Source: Diacronema lutheri (taxonomy: Eukaryota; Haptophyta; Pavlovophyceae; Pavlovales; Pavlovaceae). Taken from it: a stretch of DNA of 64,000 bases. The DNA lies in assembly GCA_019448385.1 (NCBI GenBank), contig JAGTXO010000035.1:310001-374000 (forward strand), given 5' to 3'. Below the pieces are notes generated by a model, which did no database searches, was not told where the DNA came from, and worked only from the letters and a program-made list of their open reading frames with translations. The translations under genes and the position numbers were made by a program. Shown here piece by piece: positions 30,810 through 40,104 of this stretch (position 1 is the stretch's first letter; each line of letters begins with the position of its first letter).

Positions 30810-33800
30810 GTCGGCCATCTCCTCGACGAGCGATCGCACGCACGCGACGACGCATGGCTCCGGTCGCCGAGCACGCACGCCAGGCTCGCTCGCCTCGTCG
30901 AGAACATATGTGCACGCTTGCCAGTCCCACTGCCAGAGCTGGCCTTCGCGCCGGATGCGCTGGCCACGCTGTGGCGGCCGCGCCTTTGGATAGAGCAGCA
31001 GAGTGTCGGCGAGGAGGAGCTCGTGCTCGACTTGCAGCGCGGTCTGCAGCGCGTCGAGTAGCGCCTCCTTCTGCGCCTGGGGCGTGTCCTGCTACAATAG
31101 GCGGTCAGGCAAAAAAGGCGCGAGCGCGCAGATGGCGGCGTGGTGGGCGTGCGCTGAGCTCAGCGCGAGCGCTCTCGCGGCGCACCGCGGCAGGCAGGCG
31201 GCAGGCGGCAGGCAGCACCGCTCACCTTCACCTCGAGGCCAAGTGCGAGCAGCCGGCGGCGCACAGCAGTTGGCCTTGCGGCCGGGAGCGCGTCAATCTC
31301 GGCACGACGCGTCGCAATCTGAGACCGCCTGTCAGCGATTGTGTCGAAGAGTTGGTCACGCAGCTGTGGGATGGGGGGCACAGGGGGGATGGGGGGGGGG
31401 GGGGGGGGGGGGGCGTAGCGGGCAACGGCGGGTGGGTGAGCGGCGCAAGACGCAACGCCTTGGCAGGGAGGGCCAGAGCGCGGCGGCTGAAGCAGGCGAG
31501 CGCACGGGCGTCGCTCGTGTCAGTGCAGCGCGCACCTGCCGCTCGTCGTGCGCGAGCCTGCGCCCGTCCGTCGGCCCGCCCGCCACACCCTTCAGCACGT
31601 CGGTCGTAATATCACCCTCGCCGCCGCCCTCGCTGACGTCGCCACCGCCGGTCGCCTCCGCCGCCGGCGTCGTGGCGGCAGTCGCGGCTGCCGCCACGGG
31701 CGCGTGCAGCTCACGAGCTGCGCCTGCTTCGCTCAAGTCGATTCGCGCGGGTACATCGAGGTCAACGACGGGCAGGCCGTGTCCCTCGCGCGCAGCGTCT
31801 GCCTCGTGCAGCACCGTCTCGCCGAGCGCGCCGAGCGCGCGCCACGTGAACGCCCACTGGTCCGCACGGCGTGTGCCCGCCGAGCGAGATAGCGCGCACT
31901 GCTGCACGAGGGCGTTCAGCTTGCGCAGATGGCGCGAGGCGCGTGCGCGCGCGTCAGCGCCGGCGTCTCCGGGTGGCTGCGCGGCGAACGGATGCGGGCA
32001 AGCGGGCGAGCGGGGCATGAGGGCGGCGGTTGGTGAGGGGGGGGGGGGGGGGGGCAGGTGTGAACAGGTATGCACCGCAGCAGCAGCAGCGGCTGCAGCT
32101 GCCCAAAGGACGCGCACGCCGCCACGCGCGAGGGCGCCGCGGTGGAAACCCCAAGTTGCACAGCGGCCACCACGCACCGCGAGCGCGGCCTGTGCGCAGA
32201 TGCGCTCCTCGAGCGCCTCGACGGACAGGTTCCACGTGCCCGCGCTGTCCATGTCAACAGCACCAATCTCGTCGTCATCCACGCACGCGCCCTGCCCCTC
32301 CGCCGCCGCGCTGCCGCCAAACGCCTCGCGCGCGATCGCGTGAAGAGCACCAACGATGGCCGCCTCATACCGCAGGCCGATGTCCTCGTTGGCCACCTCA
32401 AAGGCGGCGCGCCCGCCGCCTCTGCCCTCGCCTTCGCACGTGCGCGCCGGCGCGCGTGCGAGCGGCGCGCGCGCCGGCCGGCTTGCGCCGCGCTCGGCGG
32501 CGGGCGCCACGATGCGTGCAAGCACAAGGTCGCGCACAAAGCTGACGACCTCGGCGGCATCAAGGCGGGTGCGCAGCGCGGCGCGCTGGGCGCGCAGCGC
32601 GTCCGGCTGCGTGCACAGCGCGCGCAGCTCGACGCGTGCGGGCGGCGCGTCTGCTGGGAGCGGCGGGACCGTGTCGAATGCCCACGTCTGCGAGAAGGCG
32701 CCGGCGGTCGGTGATGCAAAGCTGAGACGCAAGCGGCGCGACTGCCCCGGCAACAGGGCGCCGCTCATCTCGGCGGCGAAGAAGCGCGGCACGCCGTCGT
32801 CAGACGCATCGCCCACACCGCCAAGCTCCAGCGCGCCCGCCAGCGCGTCCGTGCGACGCGGCAACGGCCGCCACGTGTACGTGAGCGCGGTCGTGCCCAC
32901 GTTGGTCGCGACGACGTGTGCGTCGGTCGTGTCGCCGCCGGCGACGGCGTCGAAGAGGAGGCGGCGCTCGGCGAGCTGCAGCGCTGGCCGCGATTCGGCC
33001 ATGTCGACGGGCACCGCCGAGCCGGCGATCAGTCGCGATTGCTCAAAGTAGGACACGGCCGCCTCGCACGCAGACGCGGCGGTCTGCGGCGGCGCCGTGG
33101 CCGAGTGCGGGGGGCCGGCGTGGCCCACGCGACGGCGCGCGGCGCCGCCGGCGCCGCCGGCGTTCGTGCCGCCGTCGTCCTCGTCGCTCGCCGCGCCCGC
33201 CGCGATCCGCAACTCGTGCTGCTGCGCGCGCGTGCGGCCAACGCTCGCGCGCTGCACGGCCAGCCGTCGCGCGAGCTCGGGGTGCGCGCGCTCGAGCGAC
33301 GAGGTGGGTGGCGCGCGCCGTATGGCCATGTACAGCCCGGAGAGCGGATCGCTCACGGGAAAGAAGGTTTCGTTCGCGCCGCGTAGTCCGTGCGACCATG
33401 CTGCGGCGCCAAGCCACGACGTGAGCGAGCGGTGGTCGTCGACGAGCCGCGCCTCGGCGATCACGTGGCGCCAGCGGTCCGCGCGCGACAAGACCGTCTC
33501 AGACTCGGCTCGGCCGACGCGCGCGGCGAGCGCGCGCTTTGAGCGGCGCCATGCGCGCAGCGCGAGCTCGTGGCGCTTGACGAGTCGCGCCTTTGCCGGG
33601 TCGATGCCCAGCTCCTCCGCCGACGTTGCCTCGCCGATCGTCTCGATGCCGGCGGCGCCGCGCGCCGCGCCGTCGGCGCCGGCGCCGGCGCGAACGCCGG
33701 CCGTCACCTGGGCCACGCCCGCCGCGCCCGCCGCCCTGCGTGCCGAGCGCGGACCGGCGGAGCGAAGCGAGGGCGCGATCGAGCTGCCGGGTGACGTGGG

Positions 33801-34400
33801 CTTGAGCAGCGCAGCAAACGACGCGGCCGCCTGCTGCTGCGGTAAGCCGAGCTGCTGCTGCGGCTGCTGCGGCTGCTGCGGCTGTACCTGGTGGGCGGGA
33901 TCGATGGACACGTACTCTGAAACGGTCCCGATGAGCGTGTGCGGCAGAATGGCACCATGCGGGCTGCGGCGAGGGCCGGTGGCAGCGCCAACGCTCGCCT
34001 CGCCCGTGGCCGTCGGGGTTGCCGCCACACCGCCCATGCTGCAGCCGGCCGCTCGCCGCCGGTCCGGCGAGCGGAGCAGTATCGATTCCAACTCGGTTGT
34101 CGCGTCGAGCAGCGTCGGGAAGGAGGCGACGCGCTCGGGCGAGGCCGCGAGCGCAATGGTCTCGCCAGGCCGGATCTTGCGCGCGAGCAGCACGCGCCGC
34201 TTCCCCGCGCTCGACACGCTGCCTTGAGACCAGTCCGACGGCACCTCGACGGCGGACGGCACGCCGCGCGCAGGGTCGGCGTCGACGGCAAAGCTCTGGT
34301 CATATACGAGCTGGCCCGGTTGATACCCCACCGGGGCGACCAGCTCCATCTCCGTCACCTCCGCGGTCGGCGGCCGCCTGCCGATAATGGGGCTCGCCAT
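30765..34400 (-). CDS. MYCBPAP: MYCBP-associated protein, ciliary central-apparatus protein (4 exons)
   Basis: Exons are 34400-32178, 31976-31536, 31363-31226 and 31088-30765, all joined in phase 0 by GT-AG introns, giving 1041 residues. Key segments: VLLARKIRPGETIAL (about residue 70), the central block RWRHVIAEARLVDDHRSLTS, ETFFPVSDPLSGLY, an Ig-like/ASH-type beta region (HVVATNVGTTALTYTWRPL, GALLPGQSRRLRLSF) around 530-610, and helical C-terminal exons ending VRSLVEEMADSVGRVLHAH. MYCBPAP is known from animals and is part of the central apparatus of motile cilia with ARMC3-type partners. Gln- and Ala-rich inserts account for extra length. The start (MASPIIGRR) lies 62 bp from the divergent SERGT1-like gene. 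Introns carry G-runs on the plus strand. Confidence 0.87.
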
Positions 34401-34462
34401 GGTCGTTACCGGGCGGACCAGCGAGTGCACTCGCGCCCATTTTCGTTCCGGACCCGTTCGGC
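34401..34462. promoter_or_regulatory. 62-bp bidirectional promoter gap
   Basis: This is all the sequence between the start codons of MYCBPAP (minus) and the SERGT1-like gene (plus). It has no TATA or CCAAT box on inspection. Confidence 0.4.
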
Positions 34463-36400
34463 ATGCGCGGCATGGCGGCCGGCTTGTTCGTCGCAGCGGT
34501 GGTGGGGGACGGCCAGCCATTTGCGCCCAGCGTGACACCTCTCACGAGCGTGCACACGGCCTTTTGCGCTGAATGCACCGTGAACTTTGACTGGAAGTCG
34601 CTCGGCATGTACCACTCGCACAATGCGAGCGGCATGCCCGGCCGGATCACGCGCCTCCTCGCGTGCAGCGCCGCGCAGCTCGCAACGTACAAGGGCCTCG
34701 CGCTCGGCCCGACGTTCGTGCACCCAAATTACGGCACGGGTGACATGCCCGGCTACGACCGCTCGCCCACGTACAACAAGCCCGGCTCGCTCGCGCACTG
34801 GCTGCAGGCGACGCGCATTGACGAGGACTATATCCTCTATGTCGATGCCGACATGCTCCTCCGCCGTCCGATCGACGTGCTCGCGATGGGCGCGCGGCGG
34901 GGCACGGTCGTCTCCGAGCGTGTTGGCTACCTCGAAGTTGGCATCGGCGCCGGCCTTCCCGAGCAGTTCATCAGCGCCGCGGCGGCCCAAAACTCGGCCG
35001 CCGCCGGTTGGTACCACATCCTCCACGTGGACGACGCGCGCGCCGTCGCGCCGCGCTGGCTGCACTTCTGCCGGCAGGTGCGGCAGCATCCGGAGAGATA
35101 TTGGGCGATCCCTGGCCGCTCCAACTTGACCGCGTCCATCCCGACAGGCGACGCCTACGTGACCTTTGGAGGCGTGCCTTGGATAGCCGAGATGTATGGC
35201 TACGTGCTCGCCGCCGCAGAGCTCGGGCTAAGGCACGTGCTCACCGACGGCGTCGTCGTATATTCGGACGACGCGGGCGCTGCTACAGGCGCCGCCGCTG
35301 GCCGCGCCGAGCCGTCCATCATCCACTACGGGCTCCACTGCTACGTCGAGCGAGGACCATCCGCGAGCAAATATCATTTCACCAAGTACGCATTCTCCGG
35401 CTTTGACGTGCTCGCGTGCGGCGGCCGGCTGATCCCGACGCCACCGCAGCCGACGGCGACCGAGGCGTTGTGTGTCGAGACCGTCGAGACGCTCAACGAC
35501 GCGCTGTGCGCCTACTACAAGCGCGCGTGCTCGATGCCCGTCGAGTGCCCGCAGCATCAGCGTGTGCTGCCCGCGCCGTGTGTTGACAAGGCGGACGGGC
35601 CGCAATGCGCGAGCTGGGCGAAGAGCGGCGAGTGCGAGCGGAACAAGCCATTCATGCTCACCCAGTGCCGCCGGAGCTGCGCCGCGTGCATCGACGGCCC
35701 GGTCGCCGCGCCGGCGGTGGGCGCGGTGGCCGTCGCCGCAACCGTCGCCGTAGCCGCCGCGCAGCCGCGCATTGCGCGCACACCGCAGCCTGAGCGCTTG
35801 AGCGAGCACATCGCGTCGCTTTCGGCAACAGCGTCGCCTGCCACAGTCGCCCATCCTGCGCCCGCGCAGCCGCAGCGTCTAGCGACGGGCGCGGGTCCAC
35901 GGCCGCTGGAAGGCATCGACGCGCACGAGCGCTTTGAGGCGGTCAGCTCGCCCTTGCCCGCGGCTCGCGCGCGCCTTGGCTCAGGCACCGGCGCCGATGC
36001 GCAGCGCGACAGCCGTGCGCGCGTGCGTGACGCGCTCGTGTCGCTGCGTGCGGGCGGAGTGCGCGGGGTGGGCGGGCGGTTGAGGCCGTTTGTGGGGGCC
36101 AGCGCGTCGCTCAACGTGCAGACGGGCGCCGAGCTAGTCAGTGGCGTGGTCGGTGCGTGGGCGCTGCTCCTCGGCCTGCTGTGCGCCGCGTGCGTGCGCT
36201 GGTCGGCGCGCAGGCGCAGACGGCGCGCGGCGGTCGCCTGCAACGCTCTCTCCTTTCCCGTGTCCAACAACGGGCACGAGGCGGCCAGCGCCAAGGGTCC
36301 GCCGCTGAGTGCGCGCGAGCGGCGGCGCTCGCGGCATGGCGCGGTGCACCCGCCAACCGGCGACGCGCACACGGAGTACGACTCGTCGCATGACGACTGA
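34463..36400 (+). CDS. SERGT1: SERGT1-like peptidyl-serine alpha-galactosyltransferase with ShKT domain
   Basis: This single-exon gene encodes 645 residues. A short hydrophobic N-terminus is followed by the plant/green-algal SERGT1 signature: HTAFCAECTVNFDWKSLG, GRITRLLACS, YNKPGSLAHWL, and a DxD-type center YILYVDADMLLRRPID (about residue 125), then WYHILHVDDARAVAPRWLHF and IIHYGLHC. These enzymes add galactose to serines of extensin-type proteins in the ER/Golgi. A ShKT six-cysteine domain follows (CVDKADGPQCASWAKSGEC ... CRRSCAAC, about 372-410), as in algal homologues. After an Ala/Pro linker, one membrane segment (VVGAWALLLGLLCAACV, about 560-580) precedes a basic tail, giving an unusual C-terminal anchor. 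Function is by family similarity. Confidence 0.87.
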   Translation: MRGMAAGLFVAAVVGDGQPFAPSVTPLTSVHTAFCAECTVNFDWKSLGMYHSHNASGMPGRITRLLACSAAQLATYKGLALGPTFVHPNYGTGDMPGYDRSPTYNKPGSLAHWLQATRIDEDYILYVDADMLLRRPIDVLAMGARRGTVVSERVGYLEVGIGAGLPEQFISAAAAQNSAAAGWYHILHVDDARAVAPRWLHFCRQVRQHPERYWAIPGRSNLTASIPTGDAYVTFGGVPWIAEMYGYVLAAAELGLRHVLTDGVVVYSDDAGAATGAAAGRAEPSIIHYGLHCYVERGPSASKYHFTKYAFSGFDVLACGGRLIPTPPQPTATEALCVETVETLNDALCAYYKRACSMPVECPQHQRVLPAPCVDKADGPQCASWAKSGECERNKPFMLTQCRRSCAACIDGPVAAPAVGAVAVAATVAVAAAQPRIARTPQPERLSEHIASLSATASPATVAHPAPAQPQRLATGAGPRPLEGIDAHERFEAVSSPLPAARARLGSGTGADAQRDSRARVRDALVSLRAGGVRGVGGRLRPFVGASASLNVQTGAELVSGVVGAWALLLGLLCAACVRWSARRRRRRAAVACNALSFPVSNNGHEAASAKGPPLSARERRRSRHGAVHPPTGDAHTEYDSSHDD

Positions 36401-36444
36401 CTTGCTGAAATCTCTCAGTCGGACGGGGGTCGTCAGTCGTCAGC

Positions 36445-37435
36445 ATGGCGATCGTGACGGCGGAGGCCGACCCTTTCGCTTCGGTCGTGTCGGAGATGAA
36501 GACGTCGATGCCAAAGGGCGAGGACATCGTGCGGAGCGCGGCCATCCCGGCGCCGTCTGCTGCTTTGCGTGGAACGCCGCCAACGCCCGCGCCCTCCAAG
36601 CTAGCGCCTGCGCCAAGCGTGGCGGGCGCAAAGCTCGCGGCGCACGCGCACGCGCTCGCCGCGAGCGGAGCGTTCGATGCCGAGGATTTCCAACGGCGCG
36701 CGTCGGCGCTGTTAACGCTCGTGAGCACGCGCACGGCTATTGTTGCTCGCCAGCACCACGCGCTCAAGCGCATGCAGCTCGAGATTGGCGCGCTGCATGG
36801 GCCGCAGCGCACGACCGTTGAGGAGCTCCGCCAACGCCTCTCCGCGCTGAGCGCCGAGGTCGAGGCGGCGCGGCAGGCGTTTGAGGCGGCGAAGCGGGAA
36901 AAGGCGGGTGCCGAAGCGCGCGTCACCGAGCTTTCCGACATGAAGGAGGCGCTCATCGAACGGCTGACGGCGCTCCTCGCCGAGACCGAGGCGGCAAAGG
37001 CGCGCGCGATCGAAACCCAACCCCCCCCCTCCCCCCCCCCCCCCCCCAACACACACACACACACAAGGCCACGATGGGACCATCCGCCAGCGTGCCGCGC
37101 ACATGGCGTGCTCCCTTTCTTCGGGTGGCAGAGGCCGCCGCCCGCCTGACCACCCCCAACCCCCGTCGTTGCAGGTGCGAAAGATTGAAGAGCTGATGGG
37201 CTCACTCGAGACGCTCGACGAGGACGCGCTCAACTCGCAGCCGGAGGTGATGGCGCGTACGGCCGCGGCCGCTGCGGAGGCCGTACGTCGAGGCGGCGCC
37301 GTGGGCTCGAGTTCGACTGATGCGGCTCTGAGCAAGAGCGCAGCGGCGGCTGGGGGGCAACGCTCGGCGGACGCCCACGCGCGAACAGCCGTGCCGCCGC
37401 TCGAGGAGAGTGCGCCCGCGTTCGACGGCTTCTGA
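36445..37435 (+). CDS. Small coiled-coil protein (2 exons, GC-AG intron)
   Basis: Exon 1 (36445-36999) and exon 2 (37175-37435) are joined by a GC-AG intron (AAAG|GCGCGC...TTGCAG|GTGCG), keeping phase as ETEAAK-VRKIEEL; the product is 271 residues. No GT donor in the vicinity preserves the coiled coil. Residues about 70-200 form one continuous coiled coil (QHHALKRMQLEIGAL, ELRQRLSALSAEVEAA), and the C-terminus is Ala/Ser-rich. The intron contains C-runs and a CA repeat. The family is not recognised; a flagellar or centrosomal role would be typical of such proteins but is not shown. It starts 44 bp after the SERGT1-like stop on the same strand. Confidence 0.75.
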
Positions 37436-37473
37436 TCTGACTTGCCGGGCCGGCCGGCCATCGACTTGCATCC

Positions 37474-39747
37474 CTATCTGCTCCCCGCCGTCATGTCCGA
37501 GACCCGGACCGCAAGGGAGCCGTTGCTCCCACGTGCGGTGGACGCCCTGGCAAAGCCGCCGCTCTGTCGGTTGCCGCCCATCGACAGGCGGGCGGCGGCC
37601 TTGCCCAGGATACCCTCGACGGAGTAGTGCGAGGCGATCGTGGCCTCGCCTGCCACGCTCTGGCTCTTGCTTGGCGATGGCGAGCGTAAAGGCAGGCGCT
37701 GGAGGAGCGGGGGGAGCGCGGTGCACGGCAGGGGGGGCGAGGACGTCGTCGGGCGCTTGGGAGCGCGCCTGTGCTCGGCAAGCTGCGCCTCCTCGTGCCT
37801 GTGCACGGCGGCCATGAGCAGCGTGACGAGCACCTCTTTGAAGACGCTCAGCCCTCCAAACCCGACCTCGATCACGGTGAGCAGCTTCTCGCGCTCCTCC
37901 TGACGGAAGCACGACGCGCGCCGCACGTCGAATGCCCTGATCGCGCCGCGCACGTCGAGCGACGGCTGCGCAGCGCGCACCGGCGTACCGGCGGCGCAGC
38001 TCGCGGCGGGCGCGGTCAGCACCGCGAGCTCGGCTGAGCCAGGGCTCGACGGTCCGGGCGGTCCGGGGAGGAGCAGCTCGATCCGGTCGGCGCTCGCGCC
38101 CATTTGCAAAAAGGTGAAGAGCTCCGTGACGCACCACACCCGGCTGAGGTACGTTGGCCCGTAGACCACGAGCAGCGTCGAGCAGCCGGCGAGGAAGACG
38201 GGCAGGCACATCAGGTTGGCGTCGATGTCGCCCTGCTCGATGCACGCCTTGTCGAGCCACACGAGCGGCTCGCGGCTGTGCTCCGCCTTGAAGCGAGCGC
38301 GCCATGCCTGCATCATCGCCCACTTTTCGTGCGGGTCGTCGCGCCAGCTGCGGCAAGAGCGGGGCGTGTGCGGTCGCGAGCGGCGCAGGCGGACGGGCGG
38401 TGCGCGGCGTGAGCAGCGGCCAGCGGACGCGCGGTGCGCGGCGTGAGCACCGGCCAGCGGACGCGCGGTGCGCGGCGTGAGCAGCGGCCAGCGGACGGGC
38501 GGTGCGCGGGCGCGGTGCTCGGCGCCCCCGGCCAGCCGATTGGCGGCGGAAGGGAGGGGAAGGGGGGGGAGGGGGGGAAGGGGGGGAGGGGCGAAAGCGC
38601 ACCTGTGCGAGATGAACGCGTCGATCTGGCCGAGCTGGCAGCGGCTCGACTTATTAAAAAGGAGCGGGTCGGGCTGCGGGCTCGCCAGCTCGTCAACACT
38701 GATCAGGTCGAGGCGAATGCAGCGCAGCCGGCGCAGCGCGATCTGCTGCACGTCATCCGCCGGCCGATTCCCGATCAGCGCGGCGATGGACGCGGCGGTC
38801 GTCACCGCCTCACCGCGGCTCGCGAGCCACGCCTGCGTGCGCGTGCGGAAGTCGGCGCGCAGCGCGAGCCCGCCGATGACACAGAGTAGGACGGTGAGTG
38901 CGATGAGGATGTTGTCAGACACGTTGTCTTCCCACGTGCCCGCGCGCATGGCGAGCGCGATGTACGTCACGTTGAACGTGGCGAAGCCGAAGAGAGACTG
39001 CGCCCATGCTGACCAAACGTGCTGCAGCATCGCCCGCGCAGTGCGCGAGGCGCGCAGCCCGGCTAGGAAGCGCGTGCCCCCGATCGCCGCGGTGAGCGAA
39101 AAGCCGAGATTGGAAGTGAGCGACGCCACGTTCACTGCGCACGGCTGCTGCTCGGTCGCGCGGCGCGCGGCGGCGGCGGCGGCGCGGCATGCCGCATAGG
39201 AGCGCAATTCGTCGGTCAAGCTGATGGCGAACATGATGGCGAGCACCGCGGCGAGGAGGGCGAGCGCGATGTTGACCCAGATAATGGCCATTCTGTCCGA
39301 CGGCAACAGCGAGAGGAGGAGCATGAGCACCGTGGGCGGCATGAGCAGCGCGGGCACGCTCCCGTACGTCGTCCGGTGAAGTAGGACGAACATCACGACC
39401 GCGCCGGCGAGCGCGGCCGAGCCGAGGCAGAGCGTCGGCCACTGCACGAGCCGCCGTAGCCGCTTGCCCTGCGCGCGCCCGTCCTCCAGCTTTGCCCGCA
39501 CCTGCGCCTCAGAGAGGACGAGCGCGCGCGCGCGCTCGCCCGAGCGCCCGTCGACGCTTGCGAGGAGCTGCGCTGCGCGCCCGGCTAGCCGGCCATCGCT
39601 CTCGGTGGAAATGATCAGCGAGCGCGTGCGGCTCGTTCGGCGCGCGCCACCGGCGGGCGGGACGAGGCATCCATGGCTCGCGCGGCGGCCGCCGCTGTCT
39701 GCGAGGGTGGCCGCCGCCCCGCTGGTCGACGGTATGACCCGCGACAT
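37474..39747 (-). CDS. Multipass membrane protein with TIR-like domain (2 exons)
   Basis: Exon 1 (39747-38603) and exon 2 (38347-37474) join over a 255-nt GT-AG intron, rebuilding the motif FISHSWRDDPHEKW exactly across the junction; the product is 672 residues. About five or six membrane segments lie between residues 105 and 330 (TLCLGSAALAGAVVMFVLL, VLMLLLSLLP, IALALLAAVLAIMFAISL, ILIALTVLLCVIGGLAL). The domain at about 375-480 has DAFISHSW, PLVWLDKACIEQ, LPVFLAGCSTLLVVYGPTYL and RVWCVTELF, a TIR/SEFIR-like fold found in many protist membrane proteins. The Glu of WCVTELF could correspond to the catalytic Glu of NADase TIRs, but this is unproven. The C-terminus is low complexity. The intron has no in-frame stop, so its retention would insert 85 residues. 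Confidence 0.8.
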   Translation of the reverse strand: MSRVIPSTSGAAATLADSGGRRASHGCLVPPAGGARRTSRTRSLIISTESDGRLAGRAAQLLASVDGRSGERARALVLSEAQVRAKLEDGRAQGKRLRRLVQWPTLCLGSAALAGAVVMFVLLHRTTYGSVPALLMPPTVLMLLLSLLPSDRMAIIWVNIALALLAAVLAIMFAISLTDELRSYAACRAAAAAARRATEQQPCAVNVASLTSNLGFSLTAAIGGTRFLAGLRASRTARAMLQHVWSAWAQSLFGFATFNVTYIALAMRAGTWEDNVSDNILIALTVLLCVIGGLALRADFRTRTQAWLASRGEAVTTAASIAALIGNRPADDVQQIALRRLRCIRLDLISVDELASPQPDPLLFNKSSRCQLGQIDAFISHRCAFAPPPLPPLPPLPLPSAANRLAGGAEHRARAPPVRWPLLTPRTARPLAGAHAAHRASAGRCSRRAPPVRLRRSRPHTPRSCRSWRDDPHEKWAMMQAWRARFKAEHSREPLVWLDKACIEQGDIDANLMCLPVFLAGCSTLLVVYGPTYLSRVWCVTELFTFLQMGASADRIELLLPGPPGPSSPGSAELAVLTAPAASCAAGTPVRAAQPSLDVRGAIRAFDVRRASCFRQEEREKLLTVIEVGFGGLSVFKEVLVTLLMAAVHRHEEAQLAEHRRAPKRPTTSSPPLPCTALPPLLQRLPLRSPSPSKSQSVAGEATIASHYSVEGILGKAAARLSMGGNRQSGGFARASTARGSNGSLAVRVSDMTAGSR
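38401..38502. repeat. 34-bp tandem repeat in an intron
   Basis: Three consecutive copies of a 34-bp unit beginning TGCGCGGCGTGAGCAGCGGC, with a few substitutions and a partial fourth copy, lie inside the intron of the TIR-like gene close to its acceptor. Confidence 0.85.
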
Positions 39748-39815
39748 ACGAGGCGGGCGGGTCTCGAATGATGATGATATCCCCGGTACTCCCCGGTCCC
39801 TCTTATATAAGTATG

Positions 39816-39865
39816 TTGCGTGCGCCCTTTCGCTCGCTCCGTTTGTCCAGCTTCGGCCCCGTGCG
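39816..39865. repeat. Inverted, diverged copy of the dispersed repeat
   Basis: The stretch containing CTTTCGCTCGCTCCGTTTGT matches the reverse complement of 40018-40076 with a few differences. With that copy it forms an inverted pair about 150 bp apart. Confidence 0.5.
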
Positions 39866-40017
39866 CGCCCCTCCTGCTGACCCGCCTGTAAGCGTCGTTA
39901 GTATATAAGTATCCAACACCCTAGGGCGGGACGGCTTGACGTTGACCAACTTTGAAAGGAGTTTCGAAGCTCAAGTTTTGAAGGGAGTTCCCATAACGAC
40001 GCACAGGCGGACGGGGA

Positions 40018-40076
40018 GAGGCGTGACGAACGGAGCGAGCGAAAGTGTGCACGCAGCGTCGGTCCGAAGTCAGGGC
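40018..40076. repeat. Dispersed repeat, copy 2
   Basis: It is nearly identical to 4416-4475 and ends about 28 bp before the ATG at 40105, so it is probably part of that gene's leader. Confidence 0.65.
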
Positions 40077-40104
40077 GACCACCCTGTGCGCGCCACTTTT
40101 GAAG

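Larger units (their letters stand above)
39748..40104. promoter_or_regulatory. Bidirectional intergenic region with TATA repeats and inverted dispersed repeat
   Basis: This 357-bp region separates divergent starts at 39747 and 40105. It has TATATAAGTAT at about 39804-39814 and again at 39902-39912. A partial inverted copy of the dispersed repeat is at about 39816-39865, and the full direct copy at 40018-40076. The layout suggests an inserted element whose ends face each other, now serving as promoter. Confidence 0.5.
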
